DNA of 64,000 nucleotides, from the NCBI GenBank assembly GCA_002840565.1, contig PHBK01000018.1, forward strand, positions 1 to 64,000, written 5' to 3'. The stretch is from Deltaproteobacteria bacterium HGW-Deltaproteobacteria-12 (GTDB taxonomy: Bacteria; Desulfobacterota; Syntrophia; Syntrophales; Smithellaceae). The position numbers and the translations under genes are program-made. Positions 27,118 through 36,175 of this stretch are shown here, piece by piece. Position 1 is the stretch's first letter. Every line of letters begins with the position of its first letter. The notes below the pieces were generated by a model. That model was given only the letters and a program-made list of their open reading frames with translations, was not told where the DNA came from and did not search any database.

Positions 27118-27552
27118 ATGACTAAATTAGAATACAAACTTACATTCAAAGATTACAATGCTAATCTTAAAAAAAATAAACTTATGGGACTTAAATGCAA
27201 TCAGTGTGGACATTATACCTGCCCGCCGAAATTGGTTTGCCACGAGTGCGGTTGTACAAATATGGAGATCGTTGTCATGAGCGGACAGGGGAAAATAGTT
27301 ACTTTCACTGTCTCTTATGTAACTGCGCAGGCTCGTGAAATAGAAGCGCCCATCATTGTTGTTATGGTGGAAATGAAAGAGGGACCGTGGATTATGGGAA
27401 ATCTTATGGGCATAGATCCTGAGCGGGCAACGATGGAATCACTGATTGGGAAATATGTGAGTCTGACAAGAACGCGTATGTTGCCCGCTGATCCATATGC
27501 GGGTGGCAATGAGGTGAAGGATGGTATAGCAAGACCGACATTCTCACTATAA
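27118..27552 (+). CDS. DUF35 OB-fold/zinc-ribbon partner of thiolase
   Basis: A 144-residue protein with an N-terminal rubredoxin-like zinc ribbon (CNQCGHYTCPPKLVCHECG, residues about 24-42) and a C-terminal OB-fold (GKIVTFTVSYV... and IMGNLMG). Proteins of this family pair with archaeal-type thiolases and channel acyl-CoA between enzymes. The start follows AAAGGAGATGCAATTAA, 39 bases after the thiolase. Confidence 0.88.
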   Translation: MTKLEYKLTFKDYNANLKKNKLMGLKCNQCGHYTCPPKLVCHECGCTNMEIVVMSGQGKIVTFTVSYVTAQAREIEAPIIVVMVEMKEGPWIMGNLMGIDPERATMESLIGKYVSLTRTRMLPADPYAGGNEVKDGIARPTFSL

Positions 27553-27991
27553 TATTGCATTGGCTGTATCTATTGAAACCCTCGTAAATGCATAAAGAAT
27601 TCGAAAGAATTGTGGCAACGTTTAAATTCATACATTACCATGGGTATAGTGATTAACTCCCGTTACCTTTAATAGAATGAGAATGAAACAAATAAATGGA
27701 TTTCGGCCTTGGTTCCAAAACACCCGGTACTTGCGTCAAAGTAATTCAATACAGTCCTGGTGACGCTTATCTTGTACTCTACCTTTTAGAATCTGGTATC
27801 TATCTGTTTATTGTTTATTGGCAGGGTTTCGAGCTTACTGTTGCCGCAGGAGTATGGAATGAAGAAAATAATAATGTAAAAGTGGATGGTGTCGGGGCTA
27901 CACTATATTGATATAATGTCTTATAATTTTGTCTATCTTGACAAACATATCATTCGGATTTTATCAATTTCTTGAATATAAATATTAAAGA
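27553..27991. other. Intergenic region with one doubtful small frame
   Basis: This gap separates the + strand island from - strand genes. A 71-codon frame on the + strand (27696-27911) reads like beta-structure but has no ribosome binding site and no recognisable relative, so I treat it as doubtful. Nothing else is visible. Confidence 0.35.
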
Positions 27992-29212
27992 TCACTTTTC
28001 CCATCCGGCGAGTTTTCTGGCTAGGTCAGGCAAACTGGCCAGTAATTCTTCTTCCTGTCCGGCCTTGCATTTGAGAGTTCCGAATCCCAAGGTACTCATT
28101 TTTGTTATATCCGTTCGCTTGGCCTGGAGAATATATGAATTGCCAAACTGCGTGAACATTCCCGTTACGGCTTCATTTGCCGCCAGCCATTTCCCAAGCC
28201 TTACGACCTGCTTTTCATCAACCAGTCCGGATTGCTGCAAACGAAGCTCCGACATCACTTGTACCATGTTCTCACGGTTAACAAGTAAGAAATTACCCAA
28301 TCTGAATAATTCTTCACGCAGAGCTTCGGAGAGGACAAGTGAAGCAACCTGAAGCTGCTCATTTGCATTGAAATCATAAACAACAAGCTTGGTCTTGTCT
28401 GTTCCGGTTGTTTTATTCTGCAAGTCCTTTTCCAGTCTTTTTTCAAATTTATTACGTTTATCTGCACTGTATATATCTGGAGTTGGAGGTGATTTTTTTG
28501 CCAGTGCCTTGGGTGGAGATGGCGGCGCTATAACCGTCTCTGTCTCCGGTGTCCCAGGTTTTTTTATTTCTTCTGCCGGCATAAGCCGCCCCTTGCTCAT
28601 AGCCGTTGCCAGTAAATCTCCTTTGGCCTCATAAAATATTTTTTTATACAAACTGGGAAATATTTCTTTAGTGACTATTTCTATATTTTTGGCAGTGTTT
28701 CCACGAATATGTTTCAAATGGTCAAAAGCCGAATAAAGACTGCCAGTAGTAACATTGATAAATTTAATATCGTATTTGTAATAATGTGTTTTTCTCGCGT
28801 CGAAATCTGATGCCTGCCTGGAGATAATCATTGCATAGTCGGCATAAAGTGCTTTACCGTATTGTTTAATTAATGCCCTGTCGTTCTTTAACCACCAGTA
28901 TTCATCGGCACTGAGTGTCTGTGATCCTACTGCATAATCCACATCTTCCGTTGATACAACGGTATATATCCCTGTGTCCTGCAAATATTCACCCACCATA
29001 TTAACAACAACTCCTGACCACTCTTTATGAGGTAAACCCCATCCGGATGGACCTCCGTTGCCTGTAATTGTCAGAACAGCTACGCGCAATTTACCGGCTG
29101 GTGGTGGTGGAGCGATTGCTTTAAAATGCATCGTCGGACAGGCATTCAAGCAAGAGAGGACGACAATTAGAAGGACGATCGGAATTGCTTTCGGGAAAGT
29201 AATATTCTTCAT
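27992..29212 (-). CDS. Lipoprotein with CsgG-like C-terminal domain
   Basis: A 406-residue exported lipoprotein with a lipobox-like CLNAC near residue 25. The first domain (residues about 40-190) begins LRVAVLTITGNGG and reads as a nucleotide-free Rossmann-like domain of uncertain family. A proline/lysine-rich linker (about 205-245) follows, and the last 130 residues match the CsgG/LpoB-type fold: KLVVYDF, EALREELFRLGNFLLVNREN and LGKWLAANEAVTGMFTQFG. Such periplasmic proteins take part in secretion or envelope assembly. The gene lies just downstream of the WD40-caspase lipoprotein gene, so the two may act together at the outer membrane. AAGGAGATAAG precedes the start. Confidence 0.7.
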   Translation of the reverse strand: MKNITFPKAIPIVLLIVVLSCLNACPTMHFKAIAPPPPAGKLRVAVLTITGNGGPSGWGLPHKEWSGVVVNMVGEYLQDTGIYTVVSTEDVDYAVGSQTLSADEYWWLKNDRALIKQYGKALYADYAMIISRQASDFDARKTHYYKYDIKFINVTTGSLYSAFDHLKHIRGNTAKNIEIVTKEIFPSLYKKIFYEAKGDLLATAMSKGRLMPAEEIKKPGTPETETVIAPPSPPKALAKKSPPTPDIYSADKRNKFEKRLEKDLQNKTTGTDKTKLVVYDFNANEQLQVASLVLSEALREELFRLGNFLLVNRENMVQVMSELRLQQSGLVDEKQVVRLGKWLAANEAVTGMFTQFGNSYILQAKRTDITKMSTLGFGTLKCKAGQEEELLASLPDLARKLAGWEK

Positions 29213-29329
29213 CTTATCTCCTTATAGAGAGATGACAAGTTTTTTAGAATAGGGACCGGGATTTTTTAACACTTCAATTCACACCAATTTTAAATCCAAC
29301 ATGCTGATTATCCACCCATTGTGAAGCGG

Positions 29330-29370
29330 CATAATACTTATGAAATTTATGCTTTTCAATAAGTATTATG
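29330..29370 (-). terminator. Long perfect inverted repeat between the two lipoprotein genes
   Basis: CATAATACTTAT (29330-29341) and ATAAGTATTATG (29359-29370) form a perfect 12-bp stem with a 17-base loop, 20 bases after the stop of the WD40-caspase gene. It could end or attenuate that transcript, or bind a regulator of the downstream gene. No T-run is present. Confidence 0.4.
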
Positions 29371-29390
29371 GAAGTTATTTGCAAAACTAT

Positions 29391-31817
29391 TCAGGGCAAT
29401 TTATAGATCGGGCTGTCCTTCCCAAAATTTATCATCAACGGCGTCTGGCTGTGACCGATCTCAGCGGATATTTTTATAGTCTGATTCTTTGAATATTCAC
29501 CCAGTCCCACGATGGTTATCTTTCCGTCTTTGTTCCGGTCGGCCTCTTTGTTGTTGTTAAGTCCATCCAGCAATGTATAGGAGAAAAGGCCATTCCCTTT
29601 ATATCCGTCCATTGCAGACTGTTTGTCGCCAGCTGAAGCATAAATGTGCAGTCCCATCTTCTTGGCCAGTACGGACATCCTTGCATCGTAAAGGCCGCTG
29701 ATGATATAGTCCACTCCTCCCGCGTGGCAGGTATCGAAGATAAACAGTTGACTCAGAGATTTAATTTTCTTGGACATCTCCACAATCTCATTGGAACTTA
29801 TCATGCTGTTACCATCCACTATGCCATTATAGTCATGGGTAAGTATGTGGTATTGATTTTGTTGAAGCACCCCGTGACCGGCCACAAAAAAGATAAAGCT
29901 GTCCTGAGGCTTCATGGCTTTCGCCAGTTCATCGATCTTGTTAGTGATGTTTGCTTTGGTGGCATGTTGATCTGATAAAAGACCATAATGGATATTCTCC
30001 GGTTTGTACAATGTGGCTGCCTGGGTTTTCAGCTTCTGTGCGATGTTTTTTGCATCCTTTACGGCGTATTTCAGATTTATGGACTCATCTTTGTACAAGT
30101 CGGTGCCAACCGCCAAAATGTATAAATGAGGGTCTTGCGGTTTAACCTTTGAATGGAAACGGATGGTCTTCATATAGCTCTGGACAGTGTTGGTGCCGTT
30201 GAAGGCAGCAACGCTGATCTCGTTCTCACCAGGAATGGCTTCCACCTCTTTGCAGTCTTCAAAGACTTCTCCTTTGGATATGCCGGAGACTGAAACAGAA
30301 TCAACCTTGCCTTTGACCGATACGTTCCGCATGTCGGCATAGATGGTTTTGCTATCAAGGGCCGCCAATTGTATCTTATCAGAAGCGGATCGGGCAATCT
30401 CCCGGTAATAGCCATCCGATTGTATGAGCTTGCCGTTATGAAACAGACGGACTTCTCCGATGCCTCCTCCATCGCTTTTTATCCGGTAGCAGACATTGGC
30501 TTTCGCGGCACTCACCTCTTTGGGAGGGTATATTTCTACCGTCGGCGGAGGAGTTCTGACTGCGTCAATCATTTTGATTTTTATTAAATCTTTTATATTT
30601 TCTCCTCTGAGCTTCGCGGAGACAATATCGGGGCGATAGAAGACGTCATAAAACTTGTCAACTCCATACTTCTTGTCCCCTGCGACAACACTCAAATAAT
30701 GCGCTCCGTTTTCGGACGAGTTATAATAACCTTCAGGCGTAACCACCAGCCATTCTCTTTCGTTAAATTCCATCATTGTGGCAAGCTCTTCACCGGTGAA
30801 AATATCCCACAACCTTGTTGATGCATCACCTCCCGAAAGAATACGTTTCATATCAGATGAAAAAGCGACGGAAGTTACTTCGTCCGAGTGACCGGCAAAT
30901 TGTTTTAGCTTTACCCCCGTCTGAACATTCCAGAGTCTGATTTTGCCGTCAACCGACCCGGAAAGTGCATATTTCCCATCAGGGGAGAAGGCCACGGCGT
31001 CTATCTGGCCGGTTCCTTCATCGACAAATGTCCGCAAAACCCGGCCGGTTGCAGCATCTCGAAGTTTAAGTGTGATATCCTCGCCGGAAAGTATGTATTC
31101 TCCATCGGGAGAATATTTTGCCGAACTGTTAAAGATCATATCCCCGCCGCTCCATCTTCGACCTCCGGTATTTGCACCATAGATCCAAAGTCGTTTCCCC
31201 GTAGTGATATCCCAAAGACTGATAAAACCGATACCCTTGACGAAGGCACGCATGCCGTCGGGAGAGAAGGCTATGGCGTAAGACTGGTTTCTGTCAAAAA
31301 AAGATGCATGGGTAATGTTTTTCATTTCTTTTCCCGTTTGCACATCCCATTGCTTGATCTCATATGATCCACCGGAAATGGAATATTTGCCGTCGCGAGA
31401 AAAAGCAAAAGCTTCAATTGCCTCAGTCAGTGAATGTCCCGGCAAACTTCTTATTTCCTGCCATGTTTTGGCGTTCCAGAGTTTTATCCAGCCGCCGCCT
31501 TTCATTCCTGTTAATAGATATCTGCCATCCGGGGATAAGGACAATGCGGAAACGCCGGGAGTTTCACCAGCCTCGACTTTTAGAGTCTTCATTTTTTTGC
31601 CGATTTCCAGATCCCAGATCGTGACGGAATTGTCTAAACTTCCTGATAAAGCATGTTTATCATTTGGAGAAAAAATTGTGGAGAAGACGTAAGATGCCGG
31701 CGTGGTCAACTCCATGGATACTCCGGAACTTTTAATAAGCTGAAGTTTGGGAGTTGTCGTACAAGAAGCGAGGAATATTGCCAGACATGCAATCAAGATA
31801 ATTCGCCGGGCATACAT
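29391..31817 (-). CDS. WD40-repeat caspase-like (peptidase C14) lipoprotein
   Basis: An 808-residue exported lipoprotein (lipobox LASCTT near residue 19). Residues about 35-350 hold about seven WD40 repeats, recognisable by AFSPDGKYALSGS and RLWD/KLWN endings. A beta-rich linker follows, and residues about 555-800 form a caspase-like protease: YILAVGTDLYKDE, the catalytic histidine in FFVAGHGV and the cysteine in IFDTCHAGG. A DRNKDGKIT loop near the C-terminus resembles a calcium-binding EF-hand loop, as seen in metacaspase-like proteins. The predicted site is the periplasmic face of the outer membrane. Bacterial WD40-caspases are linked to signalling or defence, but this one is exported. Substrate unknown. 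Confidence 0.88.
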   Translation of the reverse strand: MYARRIILIACLAIFLASCTTTPKLQLIKSSGVSMELTTPASYVFSTIFSPNDKHALSGSLDNSVTIWDLEIGKKMKTLKVEAGETPGVSALSLSPDGRYLLTGMKGGGWIKLWNAKTWQEIRSLPGHSLTEAIEAFAFSRDGKYSISGGSYEIKQWDVQTGKEMKNITHASFFDRNQSYAIAFSPDGMRAFVKGIGFISLWDITTGKRLWIYGANTGGRRWSGGDMIFNSSAKYSPDGEYILSGEDITLKLRDAATGRVLRTFVDEGTGQIDAVAFSPDGKYALSGSVDGKIRLWNVQTGVKLKQFAGHSDEVTSVAFSSDMKRILSGGDASTRLWDIFTGEELATMMEFNEREWLVVTPEGYYNSSENGAHYLSVVAGDKKYGVDKFYDVFYRPDIVSAKLRGENIKDLIKIKMIDAVRTPPPTVEIYPPKEVSAAKANVCYRIKSDGGGIGEVRLFHNGKLIQSDGYYREIARSASDKIQLAALDSKTIYADMRNVSVKGKVDSVSVSGISKGEVFEDCKEVEAIPGENEISVAAFNGTNTVQSYMKTIRFHSKVKPQDPHLYILAVGTDLYKDESINLKYAVKDAKNIAQKLKTQAATLYKPENIHYGLLSDQHATKANITNKIDELAKAMKPQDSFIFFVAGHGVLQQNQYHILTHDYNGIVDGNSMISSNEIVEMSKKIKSLSQLFIFDTCHAGGVDYIISGLYDARMSVLAKKMGLHIYASAGDKQSAMDGYKGNGLFSYTLLDGLNNNKEADRNKDGKITIVGLGEYSKNQTIKISAEIGHSQTPLMINFGKDSPIYKLP

Positions 31818-31940
31818 TTTGTCTCCTTTGTTTATTTTGTTGTTTGGGGATGGCCGGTCTTCACCGGCACTTTCATTTGGATATTAATACTCATTTTTTA
31901 AATGCATTTCAAATTTTTCTTTTTTCTCTCACAAAGCAGG

Positions 31941-32067
31941 GGAGCAGGGGGGACGCCCTTAAGAAATTAAGTAAGTATCTCAAAAAATCAGCTATCCAGC
32001 CAGAGCCAAGAAAAGATTGTGAAAAAACTAAGACAACAACTTAAATACTTAAGAACGTCCCCATTGG
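31941..32067. repeat. Palindrome-ended repeat (MITE/REP-like), copy 1
   Basis: About 125 bp with inverted ends: the left end reads GGGGACGCCCTTAAG and the right end, read on the other strand, GGGGACGTTCTTAAG. A closely related copy lies at 39461-39583, with identical first 29 bases. No coding capacity. This pattern fits a non-autonomous element moved by a REP-associated (Y1) transposase. The rest of the 348-base gap (31818-32165) shows only the upstream region of the WD40-caspase gene. Confidence 0.7.
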
Positions 32068-32165
32068 TCACGATCGCATAAATTTGCCGGTTTTTAACTC
32101 CTTTTCCAATAATTTCCGGCAATTCAACTTGCCATAATTAGTTATTAAAATAACAATATGAACAT

Positions 32166-32885
32166 TTACAGCTTTTTCAGAGACGATATAATAGATGCGG
32201 CACCTTCGGTAATGAGCTTATATATCATTATTGGGAGAGTAAGTTCATAAAGCATAAGCTCAGGAGCAGTCAGTTGCAGAATTTTCAGAAGGTCTTCATC
32301 ATCAAGGACCAGTTGGTAAATAACAGCTTTTTCTCCTGCTTCTGGATTACACCAATCCGGAGGTGTCACGGAATATTGTCCTGAACAAGGCAACGGCCGA
32401 ACAGCATAAATAAGACAAGCATCATTTACGAGAAAGGGACACGGAATGCCCATTTGAAGATAACGCATGGACGGGGGTCTGGTGAGAGCAATGATATCAT
32501 TAATGGGCATTGATGCAGAGAAGGCCTGGCTCCGCGTGGAATCAATCACATTGGAAATATCATACCCTTTATGACGCCACTTTTCATAGTTGGAAAGGAA
32601 TTGCTTCAGCAATTCCTTTCTGTCATACAGGTAATCAACAATTGCCATTCCATGGGTTAACGGCACAGCCACATAGTGCGAACAACAATAGGTACACCCA
32701 TTCCGGCAGGTTATTCTCTCGTCTTTTGAGGCAAGAGTTTTTACCAGAGAATTGTAACTATTACTGCGAGCCTGGGCAAGGAGTTCCCTATAATTCCTGC
32801 ATAAGTCCCGGCGCCATGTTCCATAATAACCGCTTTTTTCTTTCGTCTCAATTTTCTCAATTTGCCGATAACTGGTTTTTGCCAT
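32166..32885 (-). CDS. YkgJ-type cysteine-cluster protein
   Basis: A 239-residue cytoplasmic protein with the C-x3-C-x2-CC motif of the YkgJ/CxxCxxCC family (CRNGCTYCCSHYVAVP, residues about 58-73) and a second cysteine set (PCPFLVNDACLIYAVRPLPC). The family binds zinc or an iron-sulfur cluster, and its function is not established. GAGGAC precedes the start. It lies 40 bases after the biotin carboxylase stop on the same strand and may be transcribed with it. Confidence 0.82.
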   Translation of the reverse strand: MAKTSYRQIEKIETKEKSGYYGTWRRDLCRNYRELLAQARSNSYNSLVKTLASKDERITCRNGCTYCCSHYVAVPLTHGMAIVDYLYDRKELLKQFLSNYEKWRHKGYDISNVIDSTRSQAFSASMPINDIIALTRPPSMRYLQMGIPCPFLVNDACLIYAVRPLPCSGQYSVTPPDWCNPEAGEKAVIYQLVLDDEDLLKILQLTAPELMLYELTLPIMIYKLITEGAASIISSLKKL

Positions 32886-32926
32886 TTTTGTCCTCAGACA
32901 AACCAGGTGAATAAGGCTTATCCGTT

Positions 32927-34294
32927 TTATTTAAGTGACTCCACAAACTTTGGTAAGGCAGTATTTTCTATCCACTTAATGTGGATATCTCCGGCATTAA
33001 ACTCCGGCTGCTCGATCAGGAACTGCAGGAAGGGAATATTTGTTTCTATCCCTTCGATTTTAAAATCCGCCAGGGCCGTTTTCATATTCGCCAAAGCTTC
33101 TGCACGGGTATTACCTGTTGTAATCAGCTTGGCCAGTAATGAATCATAGTAAGGGCTGATTGTGCATCCCTCATGGCAGTGGGTGTCGACCCGGACATTA
33201 TTGCCCTGAGGCAAGGCAAAATAATTGATATCACCGGGCGACGGCATAAAATCATCTTTGGCATCCTCGGCTGTCACGCGACATTCGATAGCATGCCCCT
33301 TGAATTTAACGTCCTCTTGATTCAGCGAGAGAGGGGCGCCAAAGGCAACCCGAATCTGCTCCTTGACCAAGTCCACGCCGGTTACCTCCTCGGTAACAGG
33401 GTGTTCAACCTGAATACGCGTGTTCACTTCCATAAAATAAAATTCCTGACGATCTTTATCGACGAGGAACTCCACCGTGCCCGCACTATTGTAGCCGATA
33501 CTTGAAGTAAGCGCTACGGCCGCTTCCAGCATTTTATTCCTTAAATCATCGGGAAGATTGTGCGGACGAGCTTCTTCGATGACTTTCTGGTGGCGCCTCT
33601 GTGCGGAACAGTCCCTTTGTCCCAAATGGATGACTTTCCCGAAATTATCTCCGATTACCTGTACTTCCACATGCCGGGCATTCTGTACATAGCACTCTAC
33701 AAATAGAGTCGCATCACCAAAGGCTTGCAGTGCTTCATTAGATGCCATATCGAAAGCATTTTTCAAGTTTTTTTGTTCCGTGACGATACGCATCCCACGG
33801 CCGCCACCACCAGCAGCCGCCTTAAAAATAACAGGTAAACCAATTTTTTGAACTTCAGCTTCCACAGCAGGGAAACTGCCGAGACCTTCGCTACCAAAGG
33901 TCATGGGAACTTTGCTGATCCTGGCCAGGCTTCGCGCACTTATTTTGTCCCCCAATTGCCTCATAGTTTCTGAGCGTGGACCAATAAAAATTATCCCATT
34001 CTTCTCACATGCTTCAGGTAATTCCGGATTTTCAGCAAGGAATCCATATCCCGGGTGAATTGCATCGGCACCGGTTTCTAAAGCAGCATTAATAATCTTT
34101 GGTATGTTAAGATAACTCAAATTAACCTGGGGAGGCCCAATACAGACAACCTCATCGGCCAGCCTCGCTCCCATACTTACCTCATCGGCTTCGGAAACAA
34201 CTAATACCGTACCTATACCAAGGTCCTTACAGGCTTTAATAATGCGAACTGCAATCTCACCTCTGTTGGCAATCAGCACTTTTCTTTTTTTCAT
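32927..34294 (-). CDS. accC: Biotin carboxylase subunit
   Basis: A 455-residue biotin carboxylase of the AccC/PycA type. It begins KKRKVLIANRGEIAVRII, has the ATP-grasp glycine loop GGGGRGM, the active-site EVNTRIQVEHPVTE and HAIECRVTAED. It uses ATP and bicarbonate to carboxylate the biotin carried by the small carrier encoded upstream. The start at 34294 is preferred over the GTG at 34306 because GAGGTG lies upstream. Because the third gene is a PycB/OadA-type carboxyltransferase, not AccAD, the complex is probably a two- or three-piece pyruvate carboxylase or a related transcarboxylase rather than acetyl-CoA carboxylase. Confidence 0.92.
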   Translation of the reverse strand: MKKRKVLIANRGEIAVRIIKACKDLGIGTVLVVSEADEVSMGARLADEVVCIGPPQVNLSYLNIPKIINAALETGADAIHPGYGFLAENPELPEACEKNGIIFIGPRSETMRQLGDKISARSLARISKVPMTFGSEGLGSFPAVEAEVQKIGLPVIFKAAAGGGGRGMRIVTEQKNLKNAFDMASNEALQAFGDATLFVECYVQNARHVEVQVIGDNFGKVIHLGQRDCSAQRRHQKVIEEARPHNLPDDLRNKMLEAAVALTSSIGYNSAGTVEFLVDKDRQEFYFMEVNTRIQVEHPVTEEVTGVDLVKEQIRVAFGAPLSLNQEDVKFKGHAIECRVTAEDAKDDFMPSPGDINYFALPQGNNVRVDTHCHEGCTISPYYDSLLAKLITTGNTRAEALANMKTALADFKIEGIETNIPFLQFLIEQPEFNAGDIHIKWIENTALPKFVESLK

Positions 34295-34369
34295 CAATTC
34301 TTTCACCTCAGCATTTTAAGAAAGAATTTTTCATCCCCTCTCGTTTTACCACATGTTTATTTCAAGAAG

Positions 34370-34398
34370 GCTGGTGGCCATCGCTCATAGCCACCAGC
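34370..34398 (-). terminator. Hairpin between carrier and biotin carboxylase genes
   Basis: GCTGGTGGC (34370-34378) and GCCACCAGC (34390-34398) form a perfect 9-bp stem with an 11-base loop. It lies in the 135-base gap between the two genes and could lower expression of the downstream gene. No T-run follows. Confidence 0.4.
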
Positions 34399-34429
34399 AT
34401 GGATAATCGCTTCCGGATTTATAGGATGA

Positions 34430-34693
34430 TTAGTCCGGCCTGATGAGCATTAATACGTCACCTTTTTTAACCAATTTTCCACTTTCCGCAAAAATCTTCT
34501 CTACCTTTCCTTTGACACCGGCACTGACGGAACGAAAACACTTCATGATCTCCATTAAGCAGACGACGGTATCTTCATCAACCTGATCACCTTCCTCCAC
34601 ATAAGGAGGTTCTCCGGGACTGGGTCTGCGATAGAAAACACTGTTTACTGCTGCTTCCAGCGGGACAAGGCCATCGGCATTGACTTTACTCAT
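34430..34693 (-). CDS. Small biotin carboxyl carrier protein
   Basis: An 87-residue biotinyl domain. The lysine expected to carry biotin is in LMEIMKCFRSV (residue about 53), a variant of the common AMKM motif in which cysteine follows the lysine. The partner half of the hammerhead fold is GKVEKIFAESGKLVKKGD. It shuttles carboxyl groups between the biotin carboxylase and carboxyltransferase encoded on either side. It lacks the long N-terminal region of AccB, so it is a minimal carrier. AGGAGGTAACG precedes the start. Confidence 0.85.
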   Translation of the reverse strand: MSKVNADGLVPLEAAVNSVFYRRPSPGEPPYVEEGDQVDEDTVVCLMEIMKCFRSVSAGVKGKVEKIFAESGKLVKKGDVLMLIRPD

Positions 34694-34726
34694 AAAACGT
34701 TACCTCCTGATTTTTAAGAATGTTTT

Positions 34727-36151
34727 CTATAGATACTTTTTATAAACATCAGGTCCGCCCGGGGTGACGTCTTTCATGGCCTCACCCATCAAAATTAAAT
34801 GCAGACAGTAGTCTTCGTCGGAAGCATCGGGCGATAGACCCAACTTTATCTTTAATTCTTCAACCGACGGCTCCGAATTTACATACTCGACAATATGAGC
34901 AGCCTTTTCTTTTATCTTTTTGGCTTGAGGAAGGCTCAAAAGCTTGTCCTTGATGTTTTGATCCATATCGGCAATTCCGGCATCTTCGATACCGAACAGA
35001 CCGGCAGCATGCTCGACCATGGCGTCGATGCATTGTTCCCAACGTCCAAGTTGCACATTAAGAACAGCCTGGGTCACAATGTACTGCGAAAACGGAGTAA
35101 TCATGACGGGATCACCCATCTCTTTCAGAATACGCGGAATTTCCTCCAGCACATCCTGCAGCTTTTCCGGGATGCCCAATTGTGCCAGCTGTGTTCTCGT
35201 ATTGGAAATGACGCCCCCGGGAATCTGGTGTTTATAGTAGGTCAGATCAAAGGGCAGGGGGTAATTATCAACGGGATGGCCAAAAGCCTTGCCAATTTTG
35301 GTCAGACGTTCCGATATGATTTCCAGTTTTTCTACATTCATGGTGTGTTTGATGCCGAGTTCTTCGGCATTGCGCATGATATCGAAGACGGAAGGATGAG
35401 AAGAACTATAGGCCAGCGGAGGAACACAGGTTGTTATTTTCCTCACACCCAGCTGCATGGCTACCGTCGCGTTATAGGTATGCAGACCGTTCATGCCGTG
35501 AGCATGCAGCTCGAGCGGAATGCCGCCTGCATTCTTCTGCATGGCGGGGATGAGCGTTCTGAGACGCTCCGACGTCAACAATCCATCCACATCCTTAATA
35601 CACAGACTGATCGGTTTGTATTTCTCGACGACTTCCTTCACTTGAGTGCCGTAAAACTCGTCGGTATGCCGGGGACCGTGCCCGATGGCAAAATAGGGGA
35701 TGGTTTCTATCCCCAATTCTCGAAACATCGGGAATATGAACGGGAATTCATTCTTGATCTCATCGCGGGTACAACAGATGCATGCAGCCTGGTTAATTTT
35801 CGGCAACCATTTTTTTATCTGCTGATAACAGGTCCGGATCAATGTTCTATTCTCCGGCGGAGTCGTGACAGTCATCATCTGACCCATGGTGGTTACCATA
35901 ATGTCCGCATCCGTATTTTCCAGCTTATCCCTGAACATCGCATACATGATGCGAGGATCTTCATTAAAGAAACGGGCGCTGATCATGGGCTGGGCGCCAT
36001 GCCACGGGCCGTTGATGGTCGTAAACCCGGCTTCGGCAATTTCGCCGAGAACGGGTTCCATCATATGATAGCTCATCATCATGCCCCACAAGCTCTGTGT
36101 TCCATCACGCAGTGTTTCGTCGACCAACTGGAGTGTGCCATTGTCACTCAT
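34727..36151 (-). CDS. Carboxyltransferase subunit (PycB/OadA type)
   Basis: A 474-residue HMGL-like TIM-barrel carboxyltransferase. The metal and substrate residues are visible: LVDETLRDGTQSLWG at the N-terminus, the lysine in LCIKDVDGLL that is carboxylated in this family, and the His-x-His of ELHAHGMNGLHT. A conserved C-terminal PycB domain follows, but there is no fused biotinyl domain, in line with the separate carrier gene. The reaction would be carboxyl exchange between biotin and a 2-oxo acid, usually pyruvate/oxaloacetate. The MNG version of the metal-site motif departs from the usual T-x-G, so another acceptor is possible. Confidence 0.85.
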   Translation of the reverse strand: MSDNGTLQLVDETLRDGTQSLWGMMMSYHMMEPVLGEIAEAGFTTINGPWHGAQPMISARFFNEDPRIMYAMFRDKLENTDADIMVTTMGQMMTVTTPPENRTLIRTCYQQIKKWLPKINQAACICCTRDEIKNEFPFIFPMFRELGIETIPYFAIGHGPRHTDEFYGTQVKEVVEKYKPISLCIKDVDGLLTSERLRTLIPAMQKNAGGIPLELHAHGMNGLHTYNATVAMQLGVRKITTCVPPLAYSSSHPSVFDIMRNAEELGIKHTMNVEKLEIISERLTKIGKAFGHPVDNYPLPFDLTYYKHQIPGGVISNTRTQLAQLGIPEKLQDVLEEIPRILKEMGDPVMITPFSQYIVTQAVLNVQLGRWEQCIDAMVEHAAGLFGIEDAGIADMDQNIKDKLLSLPQAKKIKEKAAHIVEYVNSEPSVEELKIKLGLSPDASDEDYCLHLILMGEAMKDVTPGGPDVYKKYL

Positions 36152-36175
36152 AGTCTTACCTCCTTTTATTAATTT

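Noticed and set aside
27696-27911. 71-codon + strand gene
   Set aside because: No ribosome binding site or family signal; kept only as a doubtful frame in the intergenic note.
31921-32067. CRISPR array suggested by the repeated sequence at 31.9 and 39.5 kb
   Set aside because: Only two distant copies of a 125-bp element with inverted ends, no regular spacers and no cas genes.
34370-34398. Riboswitch or biotin-responsive element in the carboxylase operon
   Set aside because: Only a simple 9-bp hairpin is visible, with no recognisable biotin operator or conserved riboswitch core.
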